This document shows positions 35,837 through 44,543 of a stretch of 64,000 nucleotides of DNA, piece after piece. Made by a program: the position numbers and the translations under genes. The number at the start of each line of letters is the position of its first letter. Within the stretch, counting starts at the first letter, position 1. Location: assembly GCF_000143765.1 (NCBI RefSeq), contig NZ_GL379771.1, positions 744,001 to 808,000 of the forward strand, read 5' to 3'. Below the pieces are notes generated by a model. That model saw only the letters and a program-made list of their open reading frames with translations. It made no database searches and was not told the DNA's origin. Source of the stretch: Sphingobacterium spiritivorum ATCC 33861. GTDB taxonomy: Bacteria > Bacteroidota > Bacteroidia > Sphingobacteriales > Sphingobacteriaceae.

Positions 35837-36513
35837 TCAGTCGCTATCCTCCAGTCTATCGGCAATCTTCCATGATCTTTTAAATATTCATTGGCTTTGG
35901 AGAAATGTTTACAACCAAAGAAGCCACGGTATACAGACAAAGGTGAGGGATGCACTGAAGTGAGAATCAGGTGTTTGCTTTTGTCAATCAGAACAGCCTT
36001 TTTCTGAGCATAGCTACCCCATAGAATGAATACAACGTGTTCGCAGTGTTCGGAGATTTTTTGTATAATCTGATCTGTGAATAATTCCCAACCTCTTTTT
36101 TGATGCGAACCCGCCTCATGCGCCCTTACGGTAAGAGTGGCGTTAAGCAGCAACACGCCTTGTGTGGCCCATTTTGTCAGGTTGCCTGTAGCAGGATATG
36201 TAAATCCCGGAATGTCTGTCTGCAATTCTGAATAAATATTTCGCAGTGAAGGAGGAAGCGCAACGCCATCCGGCACGGAAAAAGAAAGTCCATGTGCCTG
36301 ACCGTCATTGTGATAAGGATCCTGCCCCAGTATGACTACCTTAACCTGATCCAGCGGAGTCAGTTTAAATGCATTTAAAACAAGATCTTCCGGAGGGAAA
36401 ATCAGGCAACGTTGCCGTTCCTGCTGTACAAATTGTGACAATGACCGCATGTAAGGTTCTTTAAAGAGCGGCTTCAAAATCACGTCCCAACTTTCATCAT
36501 AACGCTTTTCCAT
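35833..36513 (-). CDS. ung: uracil-DNA glycosylase
   Basis: A 226-residue family-1 enzyme that removes uracil from DNA. The water-activating loop is GQDPYHNDGQAHGLSF with Asp65; the C-terminal HPSPLS (near 190) holds the catalytic His and the minor-groove loop. The length is standard. It is a single gene, convergent with the hypothetical upstream and divergent from the membrane-TPR gene. Confidence 0.97.
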   Translation of the reverse strand: MEKRYDESWDVILKPLFKEPYMRSLSQFVQQERQRCLIFPPEDLVLNAFKLTPLDQVKVVILGQDPYHNDGQAHGLSFSVPDGVALPPSLRNIYSELQTDIPGFTYPATGNLTKWATQGVLLLNATLTVRAHEAGSHQKRGWELFTDQIIQKISEHCEHVVFILWGSYAQKKAVLIDKSKHLILTSVHPSPLSVYRGFFGCKHFSKANEYLKDHGRLPIDWRIATD

Positions 36514-36613
36514 ATTTCAAATTTACAATTTTTATAATTTTATCCCGTCAACAAGTTGTACTTGCGGCTAAATTAACGGATATTTGCAATTTAAAGTACA
36601 AAATCAAAGACAC

Positions 36614-37153
36614 ATGTCAAATCTAATTCGAATTATCATCAGCTGTCTGCTGTTAGTCGGTACCGTTGTCCTATTTTGGTTTGGACAGTGGGGATGGGGA
36701 GTTTTAGGCATTCTGATCACTATACTGGCCTGGGTAACGGTATTTTTCAATGAAAATATGCTGTTAGCTCAATGGTTTATGCGTAAAGAAAAAATGGATA
36801 AAGCGGAGCAGTGGTTAAACAGAATTACAAACTATGAAAAACAACTGATCCCTGCGCAGCATGGATATTACAATATGCTAATCGGACTTATTGAATCCCG
36901 CAGAGCACCGCTACAATCTGAAAAATTCTTTAAGAAGGCGCTATCTCTGGGACTTCATATGGATCATAATGTTGCCCTTGCCAAATTGAGTCTGGCAGGC
37001 ATTGCTATGGCTAAGCGTAATAAGAGGGAAGCTGAGAAATACTTACAGGAAGCGAAGAAAGCGGATAAAAATAAATTGCTGACAGAGCAGATCAAGATGA
37101 TGAAAGATCAGATGGGCATGATGGACCGTCAACAAATCCGATACTCAAGATAA
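36614..37153 (+). CDS. membrane protein with TPR-like helices
   Basis: A 179-residue protein starting at MSNLIRI; a Met ten codons upstream exists (36584) but adds a polar stretch. Two close membrane helices (about 5-22 and 24-45) are followed by a cytosolic helical region with repeats that look like degenerate TPRs (KAEQWLNRI, SEKFFKKALSLG, AEKYLQEAKK). The family is not known to me. TPRs bind proteins, so a scaffold role is possible. The gene ends at a shared terminator. Confidence 0.7.
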   Translation: MSNLIRIIISCLLLVGTVVLFWFGQWGWGVLGILITILAWVTVFFNENMLLAQWFMRKEKMDKAEQWLNRITNYEKQLIPAQHGYYNMLIGLIESRRAPLQSEKFFKKALSLGLHMDHNVALAKLSLAGIAMAKRNKREAEKYLQEAKKADKNKLLTEQIKMMKDQMGMMDRQQIRYSR

Positions 37154-37160
37154 TACAAAA

Positions 37161-37193
37161 AAAAGGCTGTCAGTTACAAATTGACAGCCTTTT
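37161..37193. terminator. bidirectional terminator between convergent genes
   Basis: The 12-bp stem AAAAGGCTGTCA/TGACAGCCTTTT (37161-37172 with 37182-37193) has a 9-nt loop. The stop codon of the reverse-strand gene (37174-37176) lies in the loop, so its last codons form half of the stem. Confidence 0.85.
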
Positions 37194-37641
37194 CTATAAA
37201 TTTACCAGCTTCAGCGCTGTCTTCAAAAACGAGTTTGACAGCTTTTGCTTTATTTCCCTTCGTCCAGTTATCTACCGTAATCTTAAAGGCTACCGGAACT
37301 TCATCTTCCATAAAATAGTGGAGGTAATTCTGTCTGTCGGATAGCTTGATCAATACCTTTCCCATCTGCATTGTCGAATACATATAGGTTTGCCCCTTAG
37401 TATCCAGCACTTGAGTAGCAAATGTATTCAGCTTAAATTCTCTCGGATTCTTTTGATAGGAGATTAAAAAAAGATCCAGTGTAAGTATTTTCGTCTTTGC
37501 ATCTACACTTACATTTTTAACATCTACCTGAATATCATCGATTAATTCGGGAACAGTATCCGCCTCCTGGGCTGAAGACAGACCAGGAATGATCAGCATT
37601 CCCAAAAGAAGGATACAGTAACATATTATACTTTTCTTCAT
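37174..37641 (-). CDS. hypothetical exported protein
   Basis: A 155-residue protein with a signal peptide (about 1-24, ending SSA-Q). The mature part is beta-rich with no recognised motif; it may be a small immunoglobulin-like or YceI-unrelated domain. It is a single gene whose 3' end is embedded in the terminator shared with the convergent gene. Function unknown. Confidence 0.65.
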   Translation of the reverse strand: MKKSIICYCILLLGMLIIPGLSSAQEADTVPELIDDIQVDVKNVSVDAKTKILTLDLFLISYQKNPREFKLNTFATQVLDTKGQTYMYSTMQMGKVLIKLSDRQNYLHYFMEDEVPVAFKITVDNWTKGNKAKAVKLVFEDSAEAGKFIEKAVNL

Positions 37642-37876
37642 AACTATTATTAACGTTTTAACTCCCGCTTCATTACGCTGCGGGATGAATCACTAAAAAT
37701 AGTAATTTATCACAAAAAACAACAAAACTCTGTTTCGTAAAGTATTATAGCCTGATCAATACCGGTATGCAGTATACTCAATAAATTTTTATAAATTAGA
37801 AACTATTGGGTATGGAGATAAAAGGATGTATACTACACCAATTCCATATCCTGATTCACCTGACGGATATACAGAA

Positions 37877-38656
37877 ATGAACGATTCCAAATTTAATATC
37901 GCTGTTCTAATAGATGGAGACAATGCTCAGGCAAGTCTGATTAAAGAATTGATAGCTGAAGTGTCCAAATACGGAAAAGCGACAATAAGACGTATTTACG
38001 GAGACTGGACGAGTCCGCAAATGAATAGCTGGAAAGATATATTAAACGAATATTCAATAAATCCAATTCAAAAATTTTCTTACACTTCCGGAAAAAATTC
38101 TACGGACAGTTCCCTTATCATAGACGCTATGGATATTCTGCATGGTAAGAGTGTGGATGGCTTCTGTATTGTATCCAGTGACAGTGATTATACGGGATTA
38201 GCGAAGCGGATCAGGGAGGAGGGGCTCTTTGTAATGGGGATAGGCCGAAAGATTACGCCTATCGCATTTGTTAACTCTTGTGAGATTTTTACTTTCACAG
38301 AGAATCTGGTAGAAGTGGAAGAAATTGCCGCTATTCCTGCGGATAACAAAAAAAGGCCGGCAAGAGCTATTGCTGAAAAGATTAACAAAAAACCGGAGTC
38401 TGTTAAAATCACCAAAGCAACCTTACCCAAATCTGAAATGATCAAAATCGATAAGGCGTTCTCGATTGCAACAAATGAGGATGATGAAACTTTTATTGCC
38501 AAAATAGGACTGGCTCTACGAAAAATTGATCCTAGTTTTGATGCCCGCACCTTTGGATTCAAAAATCTTACGCAGCTATTAGACAGCCTGGATAAATATG
38601 AAATTATAAAAAATGAAGTAAACGGGTTAAATCATCCTCTTGTTAAGTTGAAATAG
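37877..38656 (+). CDS. NYN domain protein with C-terminal LOTUS/OST-HTH domain
   Basis: A 259-residue protein starting at MNDSKFNIAVL (37877). The open frame upstream to 37826 adds a Pro-rich leader. The N-terminal NYN (LabA-like PIN) domain has the acidic residues in LIDGDNAQ and SSDSDYTGL that bind metal for ribonuclease action. A Lys-rich linker joins a C-terminal OST-HTH/LOTUS domain (about 195-259, FIAKIGLALRKIDPSFDARTFG split over the start). The combination suggests an RNA-processing nuclease. Its targets are unknown. Confidence 0.88.
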   Translation: MNDSKFNIAVLIDGDNAQASLIKELIAEVSKYGKATIRRIYGDWTSPQMNSWKDILNEYSINPIQKFSYTSGKNSTDSSLIIDAMDILHGKSVDGFCIVSSDSDYTGLAKRIREEGLFVMGIGRKITPIAFVNSCEIFTFTENLVEVEEIAAIPADNKKRPARAIAEKINKKPESVKITKATLPKSEMIKIDKAFSIATNEDDETFIAKIGLALRKIDPSFDARTFGFKNLTQLLDSLDKYEIIKNEVNGLNHPLVKLK

Positions 38657-38688
38657 CATACGGGAATGTGAAAAAATTATTGCAGACA

Positions 38689-39759
38689 CTATGCATTAAT
38701 TGACATTCTATGGATGTGTCGGATATGAGACCACAAAGCCTGCCTCAGGCTTTTAAATTCGATGTAACTTATACCATGATCTTTACAGGCCTGCTTTACA
38801 AGTTTATTGATCTCCGGATAGTGTATATGGCTAATCTTGGGGAATAAATGGTGCTCGACCTGATAATTAAGCCCCCCCAATAACCAGGAAAGCAGTTTAT
38901 TGCTTGTTGAAAAATTAGCTGTAGTTTCAAGCTGATGAACCATCCACTCTTCTTTTATATTTTCATGCTCCTCTACAGTAGGGAAATTGGTTTCACTAAC
39001 AACATGCGCTAACTGAAATACAAATGCAAGGCAGAGACCGCAGCTCACAAAAGCAATGGCAAGACCTGTAATTCCGGCCTGCCAGCCGGCAAAACACACA
39101 GGTAATATAATGAAAATACCCAGATGAAAAACTTTGGTGACCCAAAAGATAGCTTTCTCTTTTATGGGAAAACGAAAACTTTCGCCACCTTTACTCATTG
39201 TTGCTCTGAAATATTTTTCATAATCCTGATAGAATACCCAGGCCATATACGATATAGAATAAAGCAGAATAAAGTATATATATTGAAATCTATGATACCA
39301 GCGAAAGGGCTGATCATCATGCAATCTCATAAATCTGACATCTATATCGTGGTCATGCCCCTGTACATTGGTATAAGTATGGTGAGCAATATTATGTTTT
39401 AGTTTCCAGAAGTAGATGCTTCCTCCCAATAAGTTGAGACTGTAAGAGAATACATGATTGACTTTTTTATTTGCAGAAAAAGTATCATGTCCTGCATCAT
39501 GCATAATATTGAAACCAATACCAGCCAGATTACATCCGAATATAATACTTAGTATAATTCCTAACCAGGCAGGATAGGAGAAAAAAACAAGAAATACGTA
39601 TATGGACAGGGCTGATACGATAAGCAAAATAGCTTTAAGAAAGAGACGAAAATCTCCAACCTTTTCTCTGGAAGTTGTACCGAAATATTGATTTACTCTG
39701 TTACGAAGATCTTTGGAAAATAATGAGCTACCATTATTTATGAATTTTATTTTTGACAT
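38689..39759 (-). CDS. membrane fatty acid desaturase
   Basis: A 356-residue acyl-lipid/acyl-CoA desaturase. The three His boxes are HDAGHD (87-92), HNIAHH (122-127) and QVEHH near 312, the front-end desaturase type with Gln in box 3. There are four or more membrane helices and no cytochrome b5 domain. It introduces a double bond, likely into membrane acyl chains. Desaturases often respond to cold, and the next gene, divergent across a 378-bp gap, is a cold-shock protein. Confidence 0.92.
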   Translation of the reverse strand: MSKIKFINNGSSLFSKDLRNRVNQYFGTTSREKVGDFRLFLKAILLIVSALSIYVFLVFFSYPAWLGIILSIIFGCNLAGIGFNIMHDAGHDTFSANKKVNHVFSYSLNLLGGSIYFWKLKHNIAHHTYTNVQGHDHDIDVRFMRLHDDQPFRWYHRFQYIYFILLYSISYMAWVFYQDYEKYFRATMSKGGESFRFPIKEKAIFWVTKVFHLGIFIILPVCFAGWQAGITGLAIAFVSCGLCLAFVFQLAHVVSETNFPTVEEHENIKEEWMVHQLETTANFSTSNKLLSWLLGGLNYQVEHHLFPKISHIHYPEINKLVKQACKDHGISYIEFKSLRQALWSHIRHIHRMSINA

Positions 39760-40137
39760 CAGATAAAATACGCTCCGAATAGAGCACTGATATTAATGAT
39801 CTTGTCAGAATGTAGTGTTCAAAGATAACAAAATAAAAGAGCTGAGAATGCTTTTCAAAGTTAAATAAATGTTAATAGCAAATTGACTCGTGAACCTTTT
39901 TGCATAACAGACAACCTGTCTGATTAAGTAAAACAGAGACAATAATCCAAATGTCTCCCTTTCAGATAGATTTGATTTTCAACTTTTTTAGTTTTTTTTG
40001 TTACAATTGCAATATGTTAAAATGGCATAAAACAACAATTAAGGCCTTTTACCATAATGAAAACTTTTTTTAAAAGTATTTCGAAATTTAACCAAAATAA
40101 AACCGTACTCTTGTATAAATAATTTTAATACAATACA
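39760..40137. promoter_or_regulatory. divergent region of the desaturase gene and the cold-shock gene
   Basis: The 378-bp AT-rich gap holds a small CAGAC-AACCT-GTCTG hairpin (39908-39922) and the long leader of the cold-shock gene, typical of csp genes. Near the csp start, TTGTATAAATAATT (40111-40124) resembles the operator motif described elsewhere but is at a different distance. No small gene is visible. Confidence 0.45.
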
Positions 40138-40329
40138 ATGAATACAGGAACTGTAAAGTTTTTTAATGAAACTAAAGGATTTGGTTTTATTACTCCTCAA
40201 GATGGTAGTGCTGATGTTTTCGTACACACTACAGGACTTAAAAACCAAGTTAGAGAAGGTGACGAAGTTACCTACGAAGTAGAGCGCACTCCAAAAGGAT
40301 TGAACGCTATCAATGTGAGATTAAGCTAA
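40138..40329 (+). CDS. cold-shock domain protein
   Basis: A 63-residue single cold-shock domain. It begins [18 protein letters not shown] with RNP1 KGFGFI, then RNP2 DVFVH. It binds single-stranded RNA or DNA and acts as an RNA chaperone. It is slightly shorter than E. coli CspA (70 residues), as usual in Bacteroidota. It is a single gene with a long leader and its own terminator. Confidence 0.96.
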   Translation: MNTGTVKFFNETKGFGFITPQDGSADVFVHTTGLKNQVREGDEVTYEVERTPKGLNAINVRLS

Positions 40330-40353
40330 TTACTACTATAGTTTTTTTTGCAT

Positions 40354-40386
40354 AAGCAGTTTTTTTTAGAAAGAACTGCTTTTTTT
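40354..40386 (+). terminator. terminator of the cold-shock gene
   Basis: The stem AAGCAGTT/AACTGCTT (40354-40361 with 40374-40381) is followed by T. It lies 25 bp past the stop. Confidence 0.8.
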
Positions 40387-40408
40387 GTTTCCTGTTATTG
40401 CTTCAACG

Positions 40409-40927
40409 CTAAATCTTATCTCTCTCCTGCGTCTCTGAAAGCAACACCATTTCGTACAGATTCTCAATAATCTCATTAGCTGTCGCTGTTATGATGTCAT
40501 GCGCTTCCCCTGTAAAAAGACATTTTTTATTTATAAATGAATTTTGATATTGGATCTGAAGGAAAACCGTTCCTACTGGATTTTCATCACTAATGGCCTT
40601 ATCTTCAAATGCATATCCCGTTACAGCAACAGCGATGTGCGCATCATACCTATCCCTCAAGCCATTTAATAAGGCATGTGTAACCTCTTCGGATACAGCA
40701 CCTGCCTTTTTGATAAGTTCCGGATCAACACCCAGACTCGAGATTTTCATATCATCATGATAACAGACAATTGAACCTAAGAAGTAATCTCCGGAGTTAA
40801 TTTCCAGACTGATTACGGACGATATAAATCCGGCAGTCATACTTTCTGCAAGTATGAGTTTAAGATTTTTTTTAGAAAAATAATCGCCACAAAAGTTCAG
40901 TTTATCGCTATTAATATCCATATCCAA
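40409..40927 (-). CDS. CinA family nicotinamide-nucleotide amidohydrolase domain protein
   Basis: A 172-residue CinA C-terminal domain protein (PncC type). LAESMTAGFISSVI is the family's active-site segment with the catalytic Ser, and GAVSEEVTHALLNG and AVTGYAF are the other conserved blocks. PncC deamidates NMN to recycle pyridine nucleotide. It lacks the N-terminal MoCF-like domain of full CinA. It is last in a four-gene reverse-strand operon, 15 bp after the SDR gene. Confidence 0.88.
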   Translation of the reverse strand: MDMDINSDKLNFCGDYFSKKNLKLILAESMTAGFISSVISLEINSGDYFLGSIVCYHDDMKISSLGVDPELIKKAGAVSEEVTHALLNGLRDRYDAHIAVAVTGYAFEDKAISDENPVGTVFLQIQYQNSFINKKCLFTGEAHDIITATANEIIENLYEMVLLSETQERDKI

Positions 40928-40942
40928 TTTTAAGTTTATGTA

Positions 40943-41830
40943 CTAAAAGGCTATTTTACCTCCTGTTGCAGGAATGGTTGCTCCCGAGATATAAGAAGCT
41001 GCACTTGAGGCCAGGAACACAAAAACAGGAGCAATCTCAGCTGGCTGCCCCGGTCTTCCCATAGGTGTATCTTTACCAAAATTCTCATGATCGGGAATCG
41101 TGGAAGGGATCAGCGGTGTCCATACCGGACCTGGAGCTACTGCGTTTACACGAATGCCATTATCAGCTTCCAGCATCATCTGCGCCATATTGGCTGTAAA
41201 GTTTTGTATAGCAGCTTTAGTCGCAGCATATGGTAACAGTATCGGATTAGGGTGATACGCATTTACAGATGTCGTATTAATGATGCTGCTTCCTTCCGGC
41301 ATATAAGGCAAAGCCTCATGACATAAGTAAAACATCGCATGTACATTTGTGTCAAATACCTCTCGCCATTCGTCAGCTGGTATGGAGTCGAAATCCTTAT
41401 AAGTCCGCTGATAAGCGGCATTATTTACTAGAATATCTATTCCTCCCCATTCCTCTACAGCTTTCGAAATCAGCAACTGGCAATGTCTCTCATCTCTGAT
41501 ATCACCCGGCATTAATATCGCATTTGCTCCCGCCGCTTCAACCCAGTTTTTGGTATCGATGGCATCTTCGTCTTCATTGAGATAGGAGATTATTACATCT
41601 GCACCCTCTCTGGCAAAAGCGATGGCAATAGCTTTCCCTATTCCCGAATCTCCACCTGTAATTAACGCCTTCTTGCCTTGCAGGAGTCCATTTCCCTTAT
41701 ACGAATTCTCTCCGTGATCAGCCTGAGGATCTAATCCTTTTTCAAGACCGGGTGGATATTGTTCCTGTTTTCTAAACGGTGGCTCGGGATATTTATTAAT
41801 AGGATTTACGGGTTTATTAATTTCTTCCAT
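40943..41830 (-). CDS. SDR family oxidoreductase, YghA-like
   Basis: A 295-residue short-chain dehydrogenase. About 45 residues of Pro-rich N-terminal extension precede the Rossmann motif GGDSGIGKAIA; the catalytic pair is YAATK with an upstream Ser, and the PGPVWTPLIPS segment is typical of the YghA/YhdF group. That group is induced under stress in several bacteria; substrates are mostly unknown. It is third in the operon, between the 47-residue gene (18 bp) and the CinA gene. Confidence 0.92.
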   Translation of the reverse strand: MEEINKPVNPINKYPEPPFRKQEQYPPGLEKGLDPQADHGENSYKGNGLLQGKKALITGGDSGIGKAIAIAFAREGADVIISYLNEDEDAIDTKNWVEAAGANAILMPGDIRDERHCQLLISKAVEEWGGIDILVNNAAYQRTYKDFDSIPADEWREVFDTNVHAMFYLCHEALPYMPEGSSIINTTSVNAYHPNPILLPYAATKAAIQNFTANMAQMMLEADNGIRVNAVAPGPVWTPLIPSTIPDHENFGKDTPMGRPGQPAEIAPVFVFLASSAASYISGATIPATGGKIAF

Positions 41831-41848
41831 AGCATAATTTTTAGTTCC

Positions 41849-41992
41849 CTATCTATCCTTAAAAAAGACAAAATAGAGTATTGCCAGAATTACTACTGCA
41901 ATTAAGATAGTCCAGTATATCGCGTATCCTGCCGGTTGATCATCCGGTTCTTCCAAAATAGTCTTTGCTACTTTTTTCTTTCTGAATAACAT
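41849..41992 (-). CDS. 47-residue single-pass membrane protein
   Basis: A small open frame: MLFRKKKVAKTI, an acidic/Pro stretch LEEPDDQPAG, one membrane helix YWTILIAVVILAILYFVFF, and a KDR end. The basic start suggests the N-terminus stays inside. It fits between its neighbours with gaps of 11 and 18 bp, and AAAGGGA lies upstream as a ribosome site. The position and composition argue that it is real. No family is recognised. Confidence 0.7.
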   Translation of the reverse strand: MLFRKKKVAKTILEEPDDQPAGYAIYWTILIAVVILAILYFVFFKDR

Positions 41993-42003
41993 GGCGTCCC
42001 TTT

Positions 42004-42216
42004 CTATCTAATATCCGTGTTAGAGGTATCGGTTACATTGGAATCGATGGGCATCACTAAAGAGTCTGCCTGATTCTGATTATAACGGGTATCTTCTCCA
42101 TTTGTAGGAGGTACAGTAGTCGATTGTCCGCTATTATCTGTTTTAGAATTTCCACATGCAGCCACAGAAAGCATACAGCCTGCAGCAAACATCAACATTA
42201 ATTTTGTATTTTTCAT
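42004..42216 (-). CDS. small hypothetical lipoprotein, first gene of the SDR operon
   Basis: A 70-residue protein with a lipoprotein signal ending SVAACGNS, followed by about 50 polar, disordered-looking residues rich in Asp, Asn, Ser and Thr. It leads a four-gene operon (this, a 47-residue membrane protein, an SDR and a CinA-type gene). A hairpin lies 42 bp upstream and a CGTATTTATACG inverted repeat 108 bp upstream. Function unknown. Confidence 0.72.
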   Translation of the reverse strand: MKNTKLMLMFAAGCMLSVAACGNSKTDNSGQSTTVPPTNGEDTRYNQNQADSLVMPIDSNVTDTSNTDIR

Positions 42217-42255
42217 AGCATTATGATTTTTAATGGGTAAAAAATCTGTATACTA

Positions 42256-42309
42256 TAAAAACACCCTTTATCAACAGTAAGTTTACAACTGTGTCGATAA
42301 AGGGTGTTT
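42256..42309 (-). terminator. terminator of the kinase/regulator operon
   Basis: The 14-bp stem AAACACCCTTTATC/GATAAAGGGTGTTT (42259-42272 with 42296-42309) contains an inner ACAGT/ACTGT pairing and is followed on the reverse strand by T. It ends transcripts of the response-regulator gene, whose stop is at 42357. Confidence 0.8.
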
Positions 42310-42323
42310 ATACTGAAATTCTA

Positions 42324-42335
42324 CGTATTTATACG
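42324..42335. promoter_or_regulatory. inverted repeat CGTATTTATACG, putative operator site 1
   Basis: A perfect 5-2-5 inverted repeat lies 108 bp upstream of the small lipoprotein start (42216) and 21 bp after the response-regulator stop. The same 12-mer occurs at 47604 and 63813. See the findings for the set. Confidence 0.55.
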
Positions 42336-42356
42336 GGGGATCTATTTTACTGATTT

Positions 42357-43016
42357 TTAATCAATTAATCCATTAAGAATAGCAAATTTGATCAATGCAG
42401 GTGTATTCTTGGATTTGGTCTTATCAATGAGGCTTTGTCTGTGTCCTTCAACGGTACGCTTACTCAGAAACAAACGTTTGGATATTTCCAGATTTGTAAG
42501 ACCTTCGCCCAACAATTCCAGAACTTCCAGTTCACGAGAGGAAAGATCGAGTTCAGCAGGATCAATTTTTGTAGGTTGTGTTACTGATTTTTCAATGAGT
42601 TTATCAATAAACTTCATTGTCAATTCTTCACACAGGAATCGACCTCCCTTCGCTACGTGATTGATGCAGAATATCATTTCTTCCGCAGCCACATTTTTTA
42701 CCAGATAAGCTTTAGCTCCGCTTTGGAAAGATTTGGAGACATGCTGATCACAATCCAGCATGGTAAGAACAATAACCTTAAGAGCAATATTACGGGATTC
42801 TATCTCTTTCATGAGTTGAAGACCGTCAATATTATGCATACTCAGATCGGTAATCAGGATATCGGCCTCTGTTCCTGAAGTCAAAAGATCTAATACTTCT
42901 TTTCCGCTTCCCACCTCTCCTACTACTTCAAAATTGTCCTGAGAATCCAACAATAATTTGATTCCATTTCTGACCACCAGGTGGTCTTCTGCTAATATTA
43001 TTCTGATTTTTCTCAT
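42357..43016 (-). CDS. NarL/FixJ family response regulator
   Basis: A 219-residue two-component regulator. The receiver domain (1-125) has the acidic pair Glu10-Asp11, phosphorylation site Asp57 (LITDLSM) and Lys108-like position in the KNVAAEEM turn. The LuxR-type helix-turn-helix (about 150-215) reads LSSRELEVLELLGEGLTNLEI with SKRTVEGHR. It starts 2 bp after the histidine-kinase stop. One copy of the CGTATTTATACG repeat lies directly downstream. Confidence 0.95.
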   Translation of the reverse strand: MRKIRIILAEDHLVVRNGIKLLLDSQDNFEVVGEVGSGKEVLDLLTSGTEADILITDLSMHNIDGLQLMKEIESRNIALKVIVLTMLDCDQHVSKSFQSGAKAYLVKNVAAEEMIFCINHVAKGGRFLCEELTMKFIDKLIEKSVTQPTKIDPAELDLSSRELEVLELLGEGLTNLEISKRLFLSKRTVEGHRQSLIDKTKSKNTPALIKFAILNGLID

Positions 43017-43018
43017 AT

Positions 43019-44119
43019 TTATATTACTTGCAATGTTACAAGCACGGTAGTTCCGGTGTTTTGTGTTTTTATTTTTATACTGCCATTATAGAAATTAATT
43101 CTGTTTTGAATATTTCTCAGTCCAGACCCTTCTTCCATACATTCTTTTACCTCTTTTTTAAATCCTTTTCCATTATCTCCCACTTCCACATTTACCCAAT
43201 CATCTTTCATTGTTACTTTTACCCGGATTCTTGTGGCTACAGCATGCTTCATGCAATTGTTCAGGAGCTCCTGTACAATCCGGTAGATTGCGAGTTTCAT
43301 TTCCTCAGATAATTCCTCGCATTTCTCCTGTACCAGCGGAATGACCTGAAAATCCGGAATAGTGATCCGTTCAGACATAGAACCAATAGCTGCTTTCAAT
43401 CCAAAATCATTCAGTACGGATGGAACAAGATCCATGGATATATTCCTAATCTGAAAAATAGCTTCATTTAACATTTCTTTCATAGGTAGCATCCAATCTT
43501 TTTCTCCCGATTTTAGAGTCTGGTGTTGAAGATTGAGCCGGATTGCATACAGTAGCTGCGCAGTACTGTCATGTAATAAACTTCCAATATTTTGTCTTTC
43601 CTGTTCCTGAGTAGCAATAATAGTATGGTAGATCTCCTGCTTTAATTCCAGCAACTGACCATTTGGACTAAACTCTTTATCAAAGATAAGCAAACAATAT
43701 TGCTCATCCCCAATCTTTGTTTTGTACTTACGAACATAAGTATCTGTTATTAACACCTTGTTTTTGTCCTTTATAAATCTTAAACTTACCAGTAAGGGAG
43801 TCTTTAATGCCTGACCATTCTGTAAAACAGATTTTAAACTAAGCGCATCCTCTCCTGCCAGAAATTCAAAAACCTGCCGCCCCAACATTTCTTTCGGTTT
43901 ATACTCCAGCATCTTTTCCAGCTTCTGATTGAGACGTCCTATTTGAAAATACCGGTCAAGAAGCATAATCCCAAACGGCCCTTCTTTGAAAAAAATATCG
44001 AAACAGAGTTCGTCCCGATCAAAATCTTCCTCGAACAGTGAATACTGCCCTTTTATGTAGTCAGACTCATTCTTTTGATCGTTAAAGTTGTTTGCTCCGT
44101 TCTCTATTTTTTTGTTCAT
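43019..44119 (-). CDS. cytosolic PAS-domain sensor histidine kinase (HisKA_3)
   Basis: A 366-residue kinase starting at MNKKIENG (44119); the longer open frame adds a basic leader. A PAS domain (about 45-150) precedes the HisKA_3 dimerisation segment with the phosphoacceptor His183 in SLLHDSTAQLL, then a HATPase_c domain with VQELLNNCMKHA, GDNGKGF and GSGLRNIQNRI. There is no membrane segment or signal, so it senses something inside the cell. The partner is the regulator encoded 2 bp downstream. Confidence 0.93.
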   Translation of the reverse strand: MNKKIENGANNFNDQKNESDYIKGQYSLFEEDFDRDELCFDIFFKEGPFGIMLLDRYFQIGRLNQKLEKMLEYKPKEMLGRQVFEFLAGEDALSLKSVLQNGQALKTPLLVSLRFIKDKNKVLITDTYVRKYKTKIGDEQYCLLIFDKEFSPNGQLLELKQEIYHTIIATQEQERQNIGSLLHDSTAQLLYAIRLNLQHQTLKSGEKDWMLPMKEMLNEAIFQIRNISMDLVPSVLNDFGLKAAIGSMSERITIPDFQVIPLVQEKCEELSEEMKLAIYRIVQELLNNCMKHAVATRIRVKVTMKDDWVNVEVGDNGKGFKKEVKECMEEGSGLRNIQNRINFYNGSIKIKTQNTGTTVLVTLQVI

Positions 44120-44543
44120 ATATTTCCGATGATTCCGCCTTTTAAGATTAGTTATACTATCCTTTTTCTCATGGTATCCGTCGTAATACAACAACTCTTG
44201 TTTTTAAATGTTTTACATCTTATCCTAATAATTTAAGTATAGCTTTTATCTAAAGGGAATTTCCTTAAAACCTTTTTAAGCGGTTCATTAGAAGATGCTG
44301 CGTACTCTGTAAAGTAGAACGCTCTGTGGTATCCAGCCCCTCCTATAAAAATAAATCGGACTAAATATAATTGTTAAGTATGTAAGAGATATAGTGATAC
44401 GCTATATTTTCCATGCTATTTATATAAATTACGTATTTAACGCTGCTTTTTTTCTGCTTAATTGCGACAAATACCTGACTTTAATTATTATAAAACATCA
44501 TCATCTTGTCACCGTTTTTACAGTACATCTAATCTCTGATATT
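44120..44543. promoter_or_regulatory. divergent region of the histidine-kinase operon and the gene at 44544
   Basis: A 424-bp AT-rich gap. CGTATTTAACGC (44432-44443) is a partial match to the inverted repeat, about 101 bp before the forward gene's start. An open frame extends upstream of 44544 to 44394 but looks like non-coding AT-rich sequence. No other feature is visible. Confidence 0.35.

Noticed and set aside
40111..40124. TTGTATAAATAATT before the cold-shock gene
   Set aside because: Nine bases match the motif core, but it lies about 20 nt before the ATG and lacks the right arm; likely just AT-rich leader.
44394..44543. 50-residue N-terminal extension of the gene at 44544
   Set aside because: AT-rich leader sequence with Tyr/Ile/His-rich translation; the Met at 44544 begins the normal-looking protein.
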